Shown here: piece after piece, positions 39,296 to 48,101 of the stretch
How the letters are laid out: each line of letters starts with the position of its first letter
How positions within the stretch are numbered: position 1 is the first letter of the stretch
From: Micromonospora sp. Llam0
Lineage (GTDB): Bacteria; Actinomycetota; Actinomycetes; Mycobacteriales; Micromonosporaceae
Assembly: GCF_003751085.1 (NCBI RefSeq)
Contig: NZ_RJJY01000001.1
Span: 1,798,001-1,862,000 of the forward strand
DNA: 64,000 bases
Direction of reading: 5' to 3'
The notes under the pieces: generated by a model
What the model was told of the DNA's origin: nothing
What the model saw: the letters and a program-made list of their open reading frames with translations, nothing else
The model's database searches: none
Program-made: the position numbers and the translations under genes

Positions 39296-39897
39296 TGCCA
39301 CAGGGCAGACCGGAACACGTCCCCGACGACGGGCTGACCACCCGGGCCCGGCGCCGTCAGCCGGTGCTTGCCGTCCACACCGGCCCGGGCAAGGGCAAGT
39401 CGACCGCGGCCTTCGGGATGGCGTTACGGGCCTGGTCGGCCGGCTGGCCGGTGGTCGTCTACCAGTTCGTCAAGTCCCCGAAGTGGAAGGTTGGTGAGGA
39501 GGCGGCCCTGCGTACCCTCGGCGAGTCCGGCCGGGGTGCCCCGGTCACCTGGCACAAGATGGGGGAGGGCTGGTCCTGGATCCAGCGCCCGGGCACCGAG
39601 CGTGATCACGCCGCCGAAGCCGCCGAGGGCTGGGCGCAGATCCGCCGGGATCTGGCCGTCGAGGCGTACCGGTTCTACGTGCTGGACGAATTCACCTACC
39701 CGATCAAGTGGGGCTGGATCGACGTCGCGGAGGTGGTGTCGGTGCTGCGGGACCGGCCGGGCAGCCAGCACGTGGTAGTCACCGGCCGGGACGCCGCCCC
39801 AGAGCTGATCGACCTCGCCGACCTGGTGACCGAGATGACCAAGGTCAAGCACCCGATGGACGCCGGACGCAAGGGCCAGCAGGGCATCGAGTGGTAG
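39295..39897 (+). CDS. cobO: Cob(I)yrinic acid a,c-diamide adenosyltransferase
   Basis: 200 aa. P-loop VHTGPGKGKSTAAFGMALRA (residues 23-42), then YQFVKSPKWKVGEEAAL and VLDEFTYPIKWGWI, all typical of the CobO/BtuR/CobA adenosyltransferase. It attaches the 5'-deoxyadenosyl group of ATP to Co(I). The ATG overlaps the chelatase stop (TGATG). Length is as expected. It follows cobalt insertion in the pathway, which fits the gene order. Confidence 0.95.
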   Translation: MPQGRPEHVPDDGLTTRARRRQPVLAVHTGPGKGKSTAAFGMALRAWSAGWPVVVYQFVKSPKWKVGEEAALRTLGESGRGAPVTWHKMGEGWSWIQRPGTERDHAAEAAEGWAQIRRDLAVEAYRFYVLDEFTYPIKWGWIDVAEVVSVLRDRPGSQHVVVTGRDAAPELIDLADLVTEMTKVKHPMDAGRKGQQGIEW

Positions 39898-41399
39898 CCG
39901 TACCTCGGGTGGTGATCGCCGCACCCGGCTCCGGGCACGGCAAGACCACCGTGGCCACCGGCCTGCTCGCCGCCTACGCGGCCCAGGGCGTCCGGGTCGC
40001 CGGCTTCAAGGTCGGCCCGGACTACATCGACCCCGGCTACCACACGCTCGCCGCCGGCCGGCCCGGCCGCAACCTGGACCCGGTGCTGGTCGGTGAGGAG
40101 TGCCTCGCGCCACTGTTCGCCCACGGCGCCGCTGGGGCCGACCTCGCGGTCATCGAGGGCGTGATGGGGCTCTACGACGGCCGGGTCGGCGGCGCCGACG
40201 TCGGCTCCACCGCCCAGGTCGCGGCGCTGCTGGCCGCCCCGGTGCTGTTGGTCGTCGACGCGGCCGGGCAGAGCCGGTCGATCGCCGCACTGGTGCACGG
40301 GTTCCGGTCGTTCGGTCAGGTCCACATCGCCGGGGTGATCCTCAACCGGGTCGGCTCCGACCGGCACGAGCAGGTGCTGCGGGACGCCTGTGAGGAGGTC
40401 GGCGCCCCGGTACTCGGGGTGCTGCGTCGGCATCCGTCGGTCGACACCCCGTCGCGGCATCTGGGTCTGGTGCCGGCGGTGGAACGCGCCGTCGAGGCGC
40501 GTACGGCGGTCGGGGCGCTGGCGGAGCTCGTCGCTGCGTCGGTGGATCTCGCCGCGGTGGCGGCGGTGGCGGGTGCCGCGCCCCCGCTGGCGGTCGAACC
40601 CTGGTCGCCGGCGGCTGCCGTACGGCAGGCGGACGCCGGTCCCGGCGAGGACGTGCCGGGAGAGGCGAGCGGAGATCGGCCGGTGGTCGCCGTCGCCGGT
40701 GGACCGGCGTTCAGCTTCGGCTATCCGGAGACCGTCGAGCTGCTGACGGCCGCCGGTGCCGAGGTACGTACCGTCGATCCGGTCCGCGACGAGCGGCTGC
40801 CCGCGGCGACCGCGGCGTTGGTCGTCGGCGGCGGCTTTCCCGAGGTGTACGCCGCCGAGCTGGCCGCGAACGCCGGGTTGCGGCGGCAGGTGGCGGCGTT
40901 GTCGGCGGCCGGTGCGCCGATCCTCGCCGAGTGTGCTGGCCTGCTGTGGCTGTGCCGCACCCTCGACGAGGCGCCGATGTGCGGGGTACTGCCGGCGGAC
41001 GCGCGGATGACGTCCCGGTTGACGCTCGGCTACCGCGACGCGGTGGCGCTGTCCGACAGCGTGCTGACGCCGGAGGGGGCCCGGCTGACCGGCCACGAGT
41101 TCCACCGTACCGAGGTGACGCCGCGGGCCGGCGCGGCACCGGCCTGGGGGTGGCGCGGCGCGGCGCCGGAGGGTTTCGTCGCCGGTGGCGTGCACGCGTC
41201 GTACCTGCACCTGCACTGGGCGGCCCGACCGCAGATCGCGACCCGGCTGGTCACCGCCGCGCGGCGGGCGGTGTCAGTCCCGCGGCAAGCTGGCGGTGAA
41301 CATGGCGATCAGCCGTTCGTAGCTCTCCGTCACGTCCTCGGGCAGGCCGAAGCCGCCGTCGATTTCCAGGCAGACGAAGCCGTGCATCATCGCCCGTAG
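39891..41399 (+). CDS. cobB: Hydrogenobyrinic acid a,c-diamide synthase (CobB/CbiA)
   Basis: 502 aa from GTG 39891. The N-terminal ATP-binding domain has IAAPGSGHGKTTVATGLLAA and KVGPDYIDPGYH. The C-terminal class-I glutamine-amidotransferase-like domain has the nucleophile in APILAECAGLLWL and the final histidine in GHEFHRTEV. It amidates the a and c side chains using glutamine and ATP. The recognisable family sequence ends near residue 460 (RLVTAARRA). The last 40 residues read through into the antisense of the convergent TetR gene and look like a lost stop. It overlaps cobO by 7 nt. Confidence 0.93.
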   Translation: MVAVPRVVIAAPGSGHGKTTVATGLLAAYAAQGVRVAGFKVGPDYIDPGYHTLAAGRPGRNLDPVLVGEECLAPLFAHGAAGADLAVIEGVMGLYDGRVGGADVGSTAQVAALLAAPVLLVVDAAGQSRSIAALVHGFRSFGQVHIAGVILNRVGSDRHEQVLRDACEEVGAPVLGVLRRHPSVDTPSRHLGLVPAVERAVEARTAVGALAELVAASVDLAAVAAVAGAAPPLAVEPWSPAAAVRQADAGPGEDVPGEASGDRPVVAVAGGPAFSFGYPETVELLTAAGAEVRTVDPVRDERLPAATAALVVGGGFPEVYAAELAANAGLRRQVAALSAAGAPILAECAGLLWLCRTLDEAPMCGVLPADARMTSRLTLGYRDAVALSDSVLTPEGARLTGHEFHRTEVTPRAGAAPAWGWRGAAPEGFVAGGVHASYLHLHWAARPQIATRLVTAARRAVSVPRQAGGEHGDQPFVALRHVLGQAEAAVDFQADEAVHHRP

Positions 41400-41834
41400 G
41401 CAGCGGGTGGCGTGCACCGCCGCCGACCGCTGCAGTCCGTAGCCGCGCAGCACGGCCAGGAACACCTCCAGCAGCCTGGTTCCTTCGGCGGCGTTGACCG
41501 GGTCGCGGATCGGGTCGGCGGGCATCGCCGCCCACCGGGCGGGATGCCGACGGACGTAGTCCCGGCCGGCGTGCATCAGGGCGGCGACGGCCGCGTCCCG
41601 GCTGAGGCCGAGGGTGTGACGGGTGAGTTCGTCGGCGAACTCACCGATGAGCCGGGCACCGATGAGCGCCCGCAGTTCGGTGAGGCCGCCGGTGACGTGC
41701 TTGTAGAGCGACGGTGTGGCGACCCCGACCCGGCCGGCCACCGCGTTGAGTGACAGCGCGTCGAGTCCCTGCTCGTCGATGAGGGCGATCGCGGCGTCGA
41801 CCAGGCCGCCCCGGGTGAGCCCTGCTCTAGGCAC
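41274..41834 (-). CDS. TetR-family transcriptional repressor
   Basis: 186 aa. HTH: LTRGGLVDAAIALIDEQG, then LSLNAVAGRVGVATPSLYKHV (about residues 27-47). The C-terminal ligand domain is of the TetR_C/WHG type (YVRRHPARWAAMP). A 21-bp operator lies 44 nt upstream (41878-41898), between this gene and DUF2277, so it likely represses itself and perhaps the divergent gene. The 3' end overlaps cobB by 126 nt, convergently. Confidence 0.87.
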   Translation of the reverse strand: MPRAGLTRGGLVDAAIALIDEQGLDALSLNAVAGRVGVATPSLYKHVTGGLTELRALIGARLIGEFADELTRHTLGLSRDAAVAALMHAGRDYVRRHPARWAAMPADPIRDPVNAAEGTRLLEVFLAVLRGYGLQRSAAVHATRCLRAMMHGFVCLEIDGGFGLPEDVTESYERLIAMFTASLPRD

Positions 41835-41877
41835 GTCGGCTGCCGGAACGCGTCGGCTGGCTACACGTCATAACGCA

Positions 41878-41898
41878 TAAGCTAATGTTGTTAGCTTA
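41878..41898. promoter_or_regulatory. TetR-type operator
   Basis: TAAGCTAA and TTAGCTTA (8-bp perfect arms, 5-nt centre) lie in an AT-rich patch between the divergent TetR and DUF2277 genes. Spacing and symmetry fit a TetR dimer. Confidence 0.75.
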
Positions 41899-41989
41899 GC
41901 TCGTCAAGTTGACCTGCGGCGTCAAGTTGGCCTGAGCGTCCGGCCGGGCTCGGGCCGTCCGCCGTCGTGGCTGCGGCAGTATGGAGCGC

Positions 41990-42208
41990 ATGTGCCGAAG
42001 CATCAAGACGCTCCGTGAGCCGTACACCGCCGATGTGACCGACGCCGACATCGAGGCCGCCGCGCTGCAGTATGTCCGGAAGATCTCCGGTTTCCGGCAA
42101 CCAGCCGCCCACAACGCGGAGGCGTTCGACGCCGCCGTGGCGACCGTCGCCGCCGCCAGCCGCGAACTGCTGGATCGTCTGGTGGTCCGCGCCCCGGCGG
42201 CCCGGTAG
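41990..42208 (+). CDS. DUF2277-family protein
   Basis: 72 aa. The family opening MCRSIKTLREP and QYVRKISGFRQP (about residues 28-39) are unmistakable. ATG 41990 fits the family start, and CAGTAT ends 7 nt before it, suggesting a leaderless transcript; an ATG 9 nt upstream is also in frame. Function is unknown. It is divergent from the TetR gene and shares the operator region. Confidence 0.88.
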   Translation: MCRSIKTLREPYTADVTDADIEAAALQYVRKISGFRQPAAHNAEAFDAAVATVAAASRELLDRLVVRAPAAR

Positions 42209-42234
42209 GCTGCGGCCGCGCCGTGACCAGTCGC

Positions 42235-42262
42235 GGCCATCGGTGCCGACCCACCGATGGCC
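42235..42262 (+). terminator. Terminator after DUF2277
   Basis: Perfect 11-bp arms (42235-42245 with 42252-42262) and 6-nt loop, 26 nt past the stop. Confidence 0.75.
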
Positions 42263-42362
42263 CGGTTGCAGAGGGATCTGACTCTCCGTAAATTCTGTGA
42301 AGATCCTTAATAGAAACTTGAGGTTCCGGACAGATCCGTCGACCATCCGTCCACGTATGGCC

Positions 42363-42392
42363 CGGTAGCTGCGTTTCGGGCAGCGGCTACCG
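42363..42392 (+). promoter_or_regulatory. 5'-UTR hairpin next to the Shine-Dalgarno of the DPBB-like gene
   Basis: CGGTAGC (42363-42369) pairs with GCTACCG (42386-42392), with an inner 3-bp extension and a bulge. GAGAGGAG follows at once, so folding could influence access to the ribosome site. It matches no known riboswitch that I recognise. Confidence 0.35.
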
Positions 42393-42405
42393 AGAGGAGC
42401 GGTGC

Positions 42406-43017
42406 ATGTACGGGTGGGATATCAGGAGCGGGCGGGCGCGCAAGGTCTTCGTCGGGGTGGCGGCGGCAGCCCTGCTCGGCGGCGGACTGGCGGTCGGCAC
42501 CGGGCTCGGCAACGCCGGGGAGAACTGCGACGGCCTGGACACCGCGCTACGTAACAACCTGACCTTCATCGCCGAGCAGCGGGCCAACCCGGACGCCCTG
42601 TCCAACGACCGGATCGCCAACCGGCAGGCCGTGGTCGACCTGATCGAGCAGCGGCGGGCCGCCGCCGGCTGCACGGCCGACGTCGGCGTCGGCGCGCCGG
42701 TCGCGACGCCCGCGCCGGAGCAGCCCGACGGTACGGGCGACGCCGCCGCACCGGACACCGGGGCACCCGGCGAGGTCGTCTGCGCGGGATCGACGGTCAC
42801 CCTGTTCAACGAGGACGCCGCCCCGGCCGCCTCCAGCGGCACCTTTCCCATCGGCACCGTACTCAAGGTGACCAACCTGGACAACGACCGGAGCATCACC
42901 GTCACGGTGACCAGCCCGTCGGGCAGCTGCGTCCTGCTCAACGACGCCGCTTTCGAACAGGTCCGGGAGCCGGGCAAGTTCGTCATCCGGCGGGTCGTGG
43001 TCGAGCGGATCCGCTGA
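42406..43017 (+). CDS. Secreted protein with C-terminal double-psi beta-barrel-like domain
   Basis: 203 aa. Signal or anchor helix at about residues 12-34 (KVFVGVAAAALLGGGLAVG), a helical domain with two cysteines, and an acidic Pro/Ala linker. The C-terminal domain, starting near VCAGSTVTLFNED and including FPIGTVLKVTNLDNDRSITV, resembles RlpA/expansin-type barrels. In those folds a conserved Asp acts on or binds cell wall glycans; VTNLDNDRSITV has the matching position. Good SD (GAGGAG). The 3' end overlaps the convergent DUF2306 gene by 35 nt. Confidence 0.7.
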   Translation: MYGWDIRSGRARKVFVGVAAAALLGGGLAVGTGLGNAGENCDGLDTALRNNLTFIAEQRANPDALSNDRIANRQAVVDLIEQRRAAAGCTADVGVGAPVATPAPEQPDGTGDAAAPDTGAPGEVVCAGSTVTLFNEDAAPAASSGTFPIGTVLKVTNLDNDRSITVTVTSPSGSCVLLNDAAFEQVREPGKFVIRRVVVERIR

Positions 43018-43729
43018 CCCGTACCGCGTCGCGTCGTCGGTCCTGGCCGGCGGCGCGACGCCGGATCACCCACTCGGCCACCACCACGTTGATCAGCCAA
43101 CCGGCGGCCATGGTGCCGGTCCGGCCCGACGCCGTCACCGGGCCGACCACGGCCAGCCAGGCCAACTGGGTGAAGAACTGGGTGCCCGCACCCATCCCGA
43201 TCGCGTAACCCCGGATCATCCAGGCCCGGTGCGCGGCGAAGTCGCGGCGCCGGACCGCGAGGAAGCCGACCCCGACGCACGCCGCCATCGCGACACTCAC
43301 CACCACCCGGATGGCGATCAGCAGCTCGCTGTCGACCGCCGCCGGCGGCAGGAACAGGGTCAACCACAGGCCGGTCCCGGCGGTGAGCAACCCGCAGAGC
43401 ACCAGGACCCGCCCGGCGGCCCGGTGCCAGGCCCGGTGGCGACGCCGCAGGCCCGGCGCGAACTGGAACGCGCCGACGAGGCTGAAAACGGTGACGGCGA
43501 CGATGTGCGTCACCAGCGCCACCGGGGCAGCGGTGACCCGGTCGCCGTCGGGCACGATGGGCGGCCCGCCGGCCAGTTCGGCCAGCCGCAGGCTGCCGGC
43601 GACCACCGGCACCACGCTGAGCAGCACCAGCCCGGTGGGGATCAACCAGTTGGCGGCGGGAGAGCGGTCGGCGACGGTGCGGGCGACGGACTGTGGCGTC
43701 GGCCGTGGACTCGGTACGGGTGTGGACAT
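42983..43729 (-). CDS. DUF2306-family membrane protein
   Basis: 248 aa, seven to eight hydrophobic segments beginning at about residue 27 (NWLIPTGLVLLSVVPVVAGSL). The histidine-bearing stretches ALVTHIVAVTVFSLVGAFQF, HRAWHRAAGRVL and DFAAHRAWMIRGYAI are the DUF2306 pattern and could hold haem or metal. ATG 43729 is chosen over upstream starts. It is divergent from the histidine kinase gene 131 nt away. Function is unknown. Confidence 0.8.
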   Translation of the reverse strand: MSTPVPSPRPTPQSVARTVADRSPAANWLIPTGLVLLSVVPVVAGSLRLAELAGGPPIVPDGDRVTAAPVALVTHIVAVTVFSLVGAFQFAPGLRRRHRAWHRAAGRVLVLCGLLTAGTGLWLTLFLPPAAVDSELLIAIRVVVSVAMAACVGVGFLAVRRRDFAAHRAWMIRGYAIGMGAGTQFFTQLAWLAVVGPVTASGRTGTMAAGWLINVVVAEWVIRRRAAGQDRRRDAVRVSGSARPRPAG

Positions 43730-43860
43730 GGGTCGATCGTCGCGGCGTCGCGGCCGGCGCTCATCGCCGCGCGGGCCGGCGTCGTCCCGGCCATTGGACG
43801 GGGTCGCTCGTCGTACTTGTGGCCGGTACGCCGACGCGGCCCGCTGCGTACGATCACGGT

Positions 43861-45030
43861 GTGCGTGCGCTGCTGCGGTCGGTGTGGGCCGAGCCCCGCG
43901 TCGCCGACCCGCCGACACGGGTCTGGCGGGACTGGCTGCTGCTCGGCGCGGTCTGGGCCGCGGCGACCCTCGAAGGGCTGCTCCGCACCGACCTGGTGTC
44001 GCCCGCGTACTCGCTGATCGTCGCCCTGGTGCTGGCGCCGACCCTGTTGTGGCGGCGGACCAGGCCGCTGCTGATGGTCGCGGTCGCGTTTCCGGTCACC
44101 GCCGGGGCCGCGCTGCTGGCCGGCCACGAACCGGAGTTGATCACCGGTGTCTACCTGCTGATCCTGCCGTACGCGCTGTACCGCTGGGGTTCCGGCCGGC
44201 AGATCGTGGCCGGTACGGCGATCATCCTGGCCAAGATGGGCCTGTCGGCGGCGGTGGGTCACCTCGACCTCGCCGACCTGGTCGGCGGGACGGTGGTGGT
44301 GTCCGCTGCGATGGCCGTCGCCACCGCGCTGCGGTACCGGGCGACGCTGTGGGCCCGCGAACTCGACCAGGCCAGGTCGGCCGAACGCGAACGACTCGCC
44401 CGCGACCTGCACGACACGGTGGCCCACCACGTGTCGGCGATGGCGATTCGCGCCCAGGCGGGCATCGCGGTGGCACCGACCCGACCGGCGGCGGCCCTCG
44501 ACGCGCTGGCGGTGATCGAGGCAGAGGCGACCGGCGCCCTGGCCGAGATGCGGCTGATGGTGCGGGGCCTGCGCCACGGCGAACCAGCCGGACGGCTGGG
44601 CCCGGCGGACCTCACCCCGAACCCCGGTATCGGCGACGTCGCCCGGCTCGCCAGCCGGTCGCAGCCCGGACCGGTCGTTGACGTCGCCCTGCACGGCGAC
44701 CTCGACGACATCCCGTCGACCGTCGCGACCGCGGTCTACCGGCTGGCCCAGGAGTCGGTGACCAACGCCCGGCGGCACGCCCGGCACGCCACCCGGATCG
44801 AGGTCCGCGTCGATGTCGACGTCGACGCGGTGCGGCTGCGGGTCAGTGACGACGGCGACACCAGCGCGGCGCGGCCCGCCGCTCCCGGCGGCGGGTTCGG
44901 CATCGTCGGTATGACCGAGCGGGCGGCCCTGCTCGGCGGTACCTGCGACGCCGGACCGGACCGTGACCGGGGCTGGACCGTCGCCGTGGCCCTGCCCCGC
45001 CAGGCCCCGGCCGGTCGGGCCGGGACGTGA
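43861..45030 (+). CDS. NarL-type two-component sensor histidine kinase
   Basis: 389 aa. Four to five N-terminal helices (about residues 20-150) without a large sensor domain, then HisKA_3 with the phosphoacceptor in RLARDLHDTVAHHVSAM, and a HATPase with LAQESVTNARRHA and GGGFGIVGM. GTG 43861 is preceded by TACGAT at 6 nt, a probable leaderless start. The stop overlaps the response regulator start (GTGA). The stimulus is likely membrane- or envelope-derived. Confidence 0.9.
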   Translation: MRALLRSVWAEPRVADPPTRVWRDWLLLGAVWAAATLEGLLRTDLVSPAYSLIVALVLAPTLLWRRTRPLLMVAVAFPVTAGAALLAGHEPELITGVYLLILPYALYRWGSGRQIVAGTAIILAKMGLSAAVGHLDLADLVGGTVVVSAAMAVATALRYRATLWARELDQARSAERERLARDLHDTVAHHVSAMAIRAQAGIAVAPTRPAAALDALAVIEAEATGALAEMRLMVRGLRHGEPAGRLGPADLTPNPGIGDVARLASRSQPGPVVDVALHGDLDDIPSTVATAVYRLAQESVTNARRHARHATRIEVRVDVDVDAVRLRVSDDGDTSAARPAAPGGGFGIVGMTERAALLGGTCDAGPDRDRGWTVAVALPRQAPAGRAGT

Positions 45031-45701
45031 CCATCCGGGTGGTCGTCGCCGACGATCAGGAGATCGTCCGGACCGGGCTGACGATGATCCTCGACGCCCA
45101 GCCGGGCATCGAGGTCGTCGGCGAGGCGGTCGACGGCCGCCGGGCGGTCGACCTCGCCCACCGGTTGCGTCCCGACGTGTGCCTGTTCGACATCCGAATG
45201 CCGGATGTGGACGGTATCGAGGCCACCCGTCGCCTCGCCGGTCCCGGCGTCGCCGACCCGCTCGCCGTCGTCGTCATCACCACCTTCGACCTCGACGAGT
45301 ACGTCTACGCGGCGCTGCGTGCGGGTGCCCGGGGCTTTCTGCTCAAGGACGCCGGCACGGCGCTGCTCACCCAGGCCGTCCGGGCCGCCGCCGCCGGTGA
45401 CGCGCTGATCGCGCCGGCCGTCACCACCCGGCTGCTCAGCGCCTTCGCCGCCGCCGGTCCGGTGGCACCGGCCCGCCAGCCGCTCGACCCGTTGACCGAC
45501 CGCGAGGAGCAGGTGCTCATCGCCGTCGCCCGTGGCCACACCAACACCGAGATCGCCGGCGAGCTGTACATCAGCCTCAGCACGGTCAAGAGCCACCTCG
45601 CAGCCCTGATGACCAAGCTCGGCGTCCGCAACCGGGTCGAGCTCGCGATCTGGGCGTACGAGACCGGCCGGGTCCGCGCCGGCCTCGACCGGCCGACGTG
45701 A
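45027..45701 (+). CDS. NarL/FixJ-type response regulator
   Basis: 224 aa. Receiver domain: acidic pair VVADDQEIVRTG, phosphoacceptor Asp in CLFDIRMPDVDGIE (about residue 56), and Lys in FLLKDAGTALL. LuxR HTH: LTDREEQVLIAVARGHTNTE and STVKSHLAALMTKLGVRNRV. Co-translated with the preceding kinase. No target operator could be assigned. Confidence 0.93.
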   Translation: MTIRVVVADDQEIVRTGLTMILDAQPGIEVVGEAVDGRRAVDLAHRLRPDVCLFDIRMPDVDGIEATRRLAGPGVADPLAVVVITTFDLDEYVYAALRAGARGFLLKDAGTALLTQAVRAAAAGDALIAPAVTTRLLSAFAAAGPVAPARQPLDPLTDREEQVLIAVARGHTNTEIAGELYISLSTVKSHLAALMTKLGVRNRVELAIWAYETGRVRAGLDRPT

Positions 45702-45720
45702 CGTGCGACGCGCGGACCTG

Positions 45721-47550
45721 TCACTGCGGATCCGACCGCTGCGAGAACAGGTCCGCTCCGGTCAGCCGACCCGGGTCAGGCGTACCGCGTCGGCGATGAT
45801 GTGGCCGCCGGCCGGCGCCCACCGGCTCACCCCGACCACCGGCCGCCGCCGGATGCCACACCTCGACCCGGTGGCTGCCGGCCGCCGGCAGCGTCACGGT
45901 GAACCAGGCCGGGTCGCTGACCGGCTGCGGACTGGTGAAACGGTAGTCGGCGCCGTAGCGTCCGGCGGACCAGCTCGACGTGCCCCAGGCGGCGCTGGCG
46001 GTGAATCCGCCCGGCGTGCGGTTGTCGACGATCACGCTGAACGCGTCGCCGCCGGCGGCCAGCACCCGCGCCGGCCCGGCCGGGCTCTCCCGGTGCTGGC
46101 GGTCCAGGGCGGTGACCAGATAGGTGTACGCCGATCCGGTCGCCGCTGTCGCGTCGGTGAAGGAGCCACCGACGCCGGTGGACCGTACCGTCGCCAGCAG
46201 GTGGCGGGCGTCGTCGAAGACGGTCGGGTCGGCCACGTCGGTGCCGGGGCAGCGGTAGAGCGCGTACGACGTCGGGGTGGTGCCGGTGGCGGCGAGCCAG
46301 TCCAGCCGCACGCCGGTCGGGGTGCGGGTCGCGGCGGTGATCGCCGGTGGCGCCGGGGTGACGCCCGGTGCGGGCAGGCCGCCGCGACCGGCCGCGACCG
46401 GCGGCAGCGCGGGCCGGGCGTAGTGTTCGGCGACCAGCCGGCTGACCGCGCCGAGCCGGTCGGCTCGCACGTCCTTGCCGCTGAACTGCAGGTCGCCGCG
46501 CACCTGAGGGTAGCTGTGGTGCAGCGTCAGGTGCCGGCTCAGCTCGGCCGGGTCCTGCCCGGTGCCGCCGACCCGGTACGTCGGCTGGCCGACGATCAAC
46601 TCCACGCTGGTGCCCGACACCGTCGCGGACCACCAGCGGACCAGTTCGGCGTAGTCGGCGTCCGGGTGGCCGATGTGCCAGTACAGCTGCGGCGTGATGT
46701 AGTCGATCCACTGTTCGCGCACCCAGCGGCGGCTGTCGGCGTGGATCGCGTCGTAGGACTGCAACCCGCTGGTACGGGAGCCGAGCGGGTCGGTGGCGGC
46801 GTTGCGCCAGATGCCGAACGGGCTGATCCCGAAGCGCACCCACGGCTTGACCGCCCGCAGCCGGTCGCTCATCTGCGCGACGAGCAGGTCGACGTTGTGC
46901 CGCCGCCACGCGGCGAGGCTGTCGAAACCGGCGCCGTACGCGGCGAAGCTGGCCTGGTCGGCGAAGCTCTCCCCGGCGACCGGGTACGGGTAGAAGTAGT
47001 CGTCCCAGTGCAGGGCGTCGAGGTCGTAGTGGGCGATCGCGTCGAGCATCGCGTCCTGGACGAAGGACCGCACCGCCGGTCGGCCCGGGTCGTAGTAGAG
47101 CCGGCCGGCGTATGCGATGACCCATTCCGGGTGGCGACGGGCCGGATGATCGGCGACCAGCCGCGCCGGGTCGGCGTGGCTGGCGACCCGGTACGGGTTG
47201 CACCAGGCGTGTAATTCCAGGTCGCGGGCGTGCGCCTCGGTGACCAGGTAGCCGAGCGGGTCGTAGCCGGGGTGGCCGCCCTGCCGCCCGGTGAGCACCG
47301 CCGACCACGGCTCGTACGGCGACGGCCAGAGCGCGTCGGCGCTCGGGCGCACCTGCACGACGACGGCGTTGCACCGCAGCCGCCGGGCCAGGTCCAGCCA
47401 GCCACGCAGCTCCGCCTGCTGGGCGTCCGGGGTCAGTCCGGGCCGGCTCGGCCAGTCCAGGTTGGCGACCGTGGCCAGCCAGAAGCCCCGGAACTGCCGC
47501 TTCGGCTTGGCCGGATCAGCCCGGTTCGACAGCGAACCCATACCCACCAT
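45721..47550 (-). CDS. GH10-like (YngK/DUF4015-type) glycoside hydrolase with damaged C-terminal carbohydrate-binding domain
   Basis: 609 aa. The family core (residues about 12-400) opens with KRQFRGFWLATVANLDWPS. It also has LRCNAVVVQVRPSADALWPS, the acidic stretch YDLDALHWDDYFYPYP and WVRFGISPFGIWRN. A fibronectin-like module (about 410-500) and a golvesin/CBM-like domain (FSVIVDNRTPGGF) follow. After VEVWHPAA the frame shifts to Arg-rich nonsense. The expected end (VVGVSRWAPAGGHIIADAVR) is readable in another frame at 45764-45840, with about 35-40 residues missing between. No signal peptide is seen after the chosen ATG. Confidence 0.82.
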   Translation of the reverse strand: MVGMGSLSNRADPAKPKRQFRGFWLATVANLDWPSRPGLTPDAQQAELRGWLDLARRLRCNAVVVQVRPSADALWPSPYEPWSAVLTGRQGGHPGYDPLGYLVTEAHARDLELHAWCNPYRVASHADPARLVADHPARRHPEWVIAYAGRLYYDPGRPAVRSFVQDAMLDAIAHYDLDALHWDDYFYPYPVAGESFADQASFAAYGAGFDSLAAWRRHNVDLLVAQMSDRLRAVKPWVRFGISPFGIWRNAATDPLGSRTSGLQSYDAIHADSRRWVREQWIDYITPQLYWHIGHPDADYAELVRWWSATVSGTSVELIVGQPTYRVGGTGQDPAELSRHLTLHHSYPQVRGDLQFSGKDVRADRLGAVSRLVAEHYARPALPPVAAGRGGLPAPGVTPAPPAITAATRTPTGVRLDWLAATGTTPTSYALYRCPGTDVADPTVFDDARHLLATVRSTGVGGSFTDATAATGSAYTYLVTALDRQHRESPAGPARVLAAGGDAFSVIVDNRTPGGFTASAAWGTSSWSAGRYGADYRFTSPQPVSDPAWFTVTLPAAGSHRVEVWHPAAAGGRGEPVGAGRRPHHRRRGTPDPGRLTGADLFSQRSDPQ

Positions 47551-47648
47551 CGTGGCGGGAGCGCCCGATGGGGCAAGCGGTGATCCGACAGCGGGCCGGC
47601 GTTGCCCCGATCGAAACCTGACGTGCCGGCCCGTCGGTGCCCGGGCGG

Positions 47649-48101
47649 TCAGGACCGGGCACGGGTAGCGACGCTGAGCAGCCAGGAGATCAGGCCGGCG
47701 AACGCACCGACCAGAGTTCCGGTGAACAGGCTGCTGAGTGCGGCAGCTGTCCGCAGCACCACCGATTCCGCCGCTGGTGACAGCCGCCCGGCCAGGTTGC
47801 CGCCGAGTGCCGGCAGGTCGTCGGCCCAGGCGATGTGCCACAACAACTGGTGGGTGAGGGCCAGCAGGATCCCGTACACCACGCCGACGACGAGCAGGGT
47901 CAGGAACGGATTCGGCACCCGGGCGGTGACCGCGACGAGGATCCACACGGCTACGGGAAGCACCACCAGTACCAGGTTGACGAAGGTCCGCTCGTGTACG
48001 AGGCCGAGATCGTGCAGCACCGCGCGGGGTACCGCGAGCAGGGCGAGGCCGACGATCGCGGCGGCCGGTAGTCCGAGTCCGGACGTGCGGGTCGATGTCA
48101 T
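47649..48101 (-). CDS. Hypothetical four-helix membrane protein
   Basis: 150 aa with four hydrophobic segments (about residues 10-28, 40-60, 68-90 and 122-145) and a non-membrane loop LPALGGNLAGRLSPAAESVV before the last. The helices and length resemble YqhR/DUF1440-like small membrane proteins, but no firm family is assigned. It is divergent from the kinase gene at 48279. Confidence 0.6.
   Translation of the reverse strand: MTSTRTSGLGLPAAAIVGLALLAVPRAVLHDLGLVHERTFVNLVLVVLPVAVWILVAVTARVPNPFLTLLVVGVVYGILLALTHQLLWHIAWADDLPALGGNLAGRLSPAAESVVLRTAAALSSLFTGTLVGAFAGLISWLLSVATRARS

Noticed and set aside
42209..42405. Possible c-di-AMP (ydaO) riboswitch before the DPBB-like gene
   Set aside because: Such genes often carry one, but the conserved ydaO core sequences are not found.
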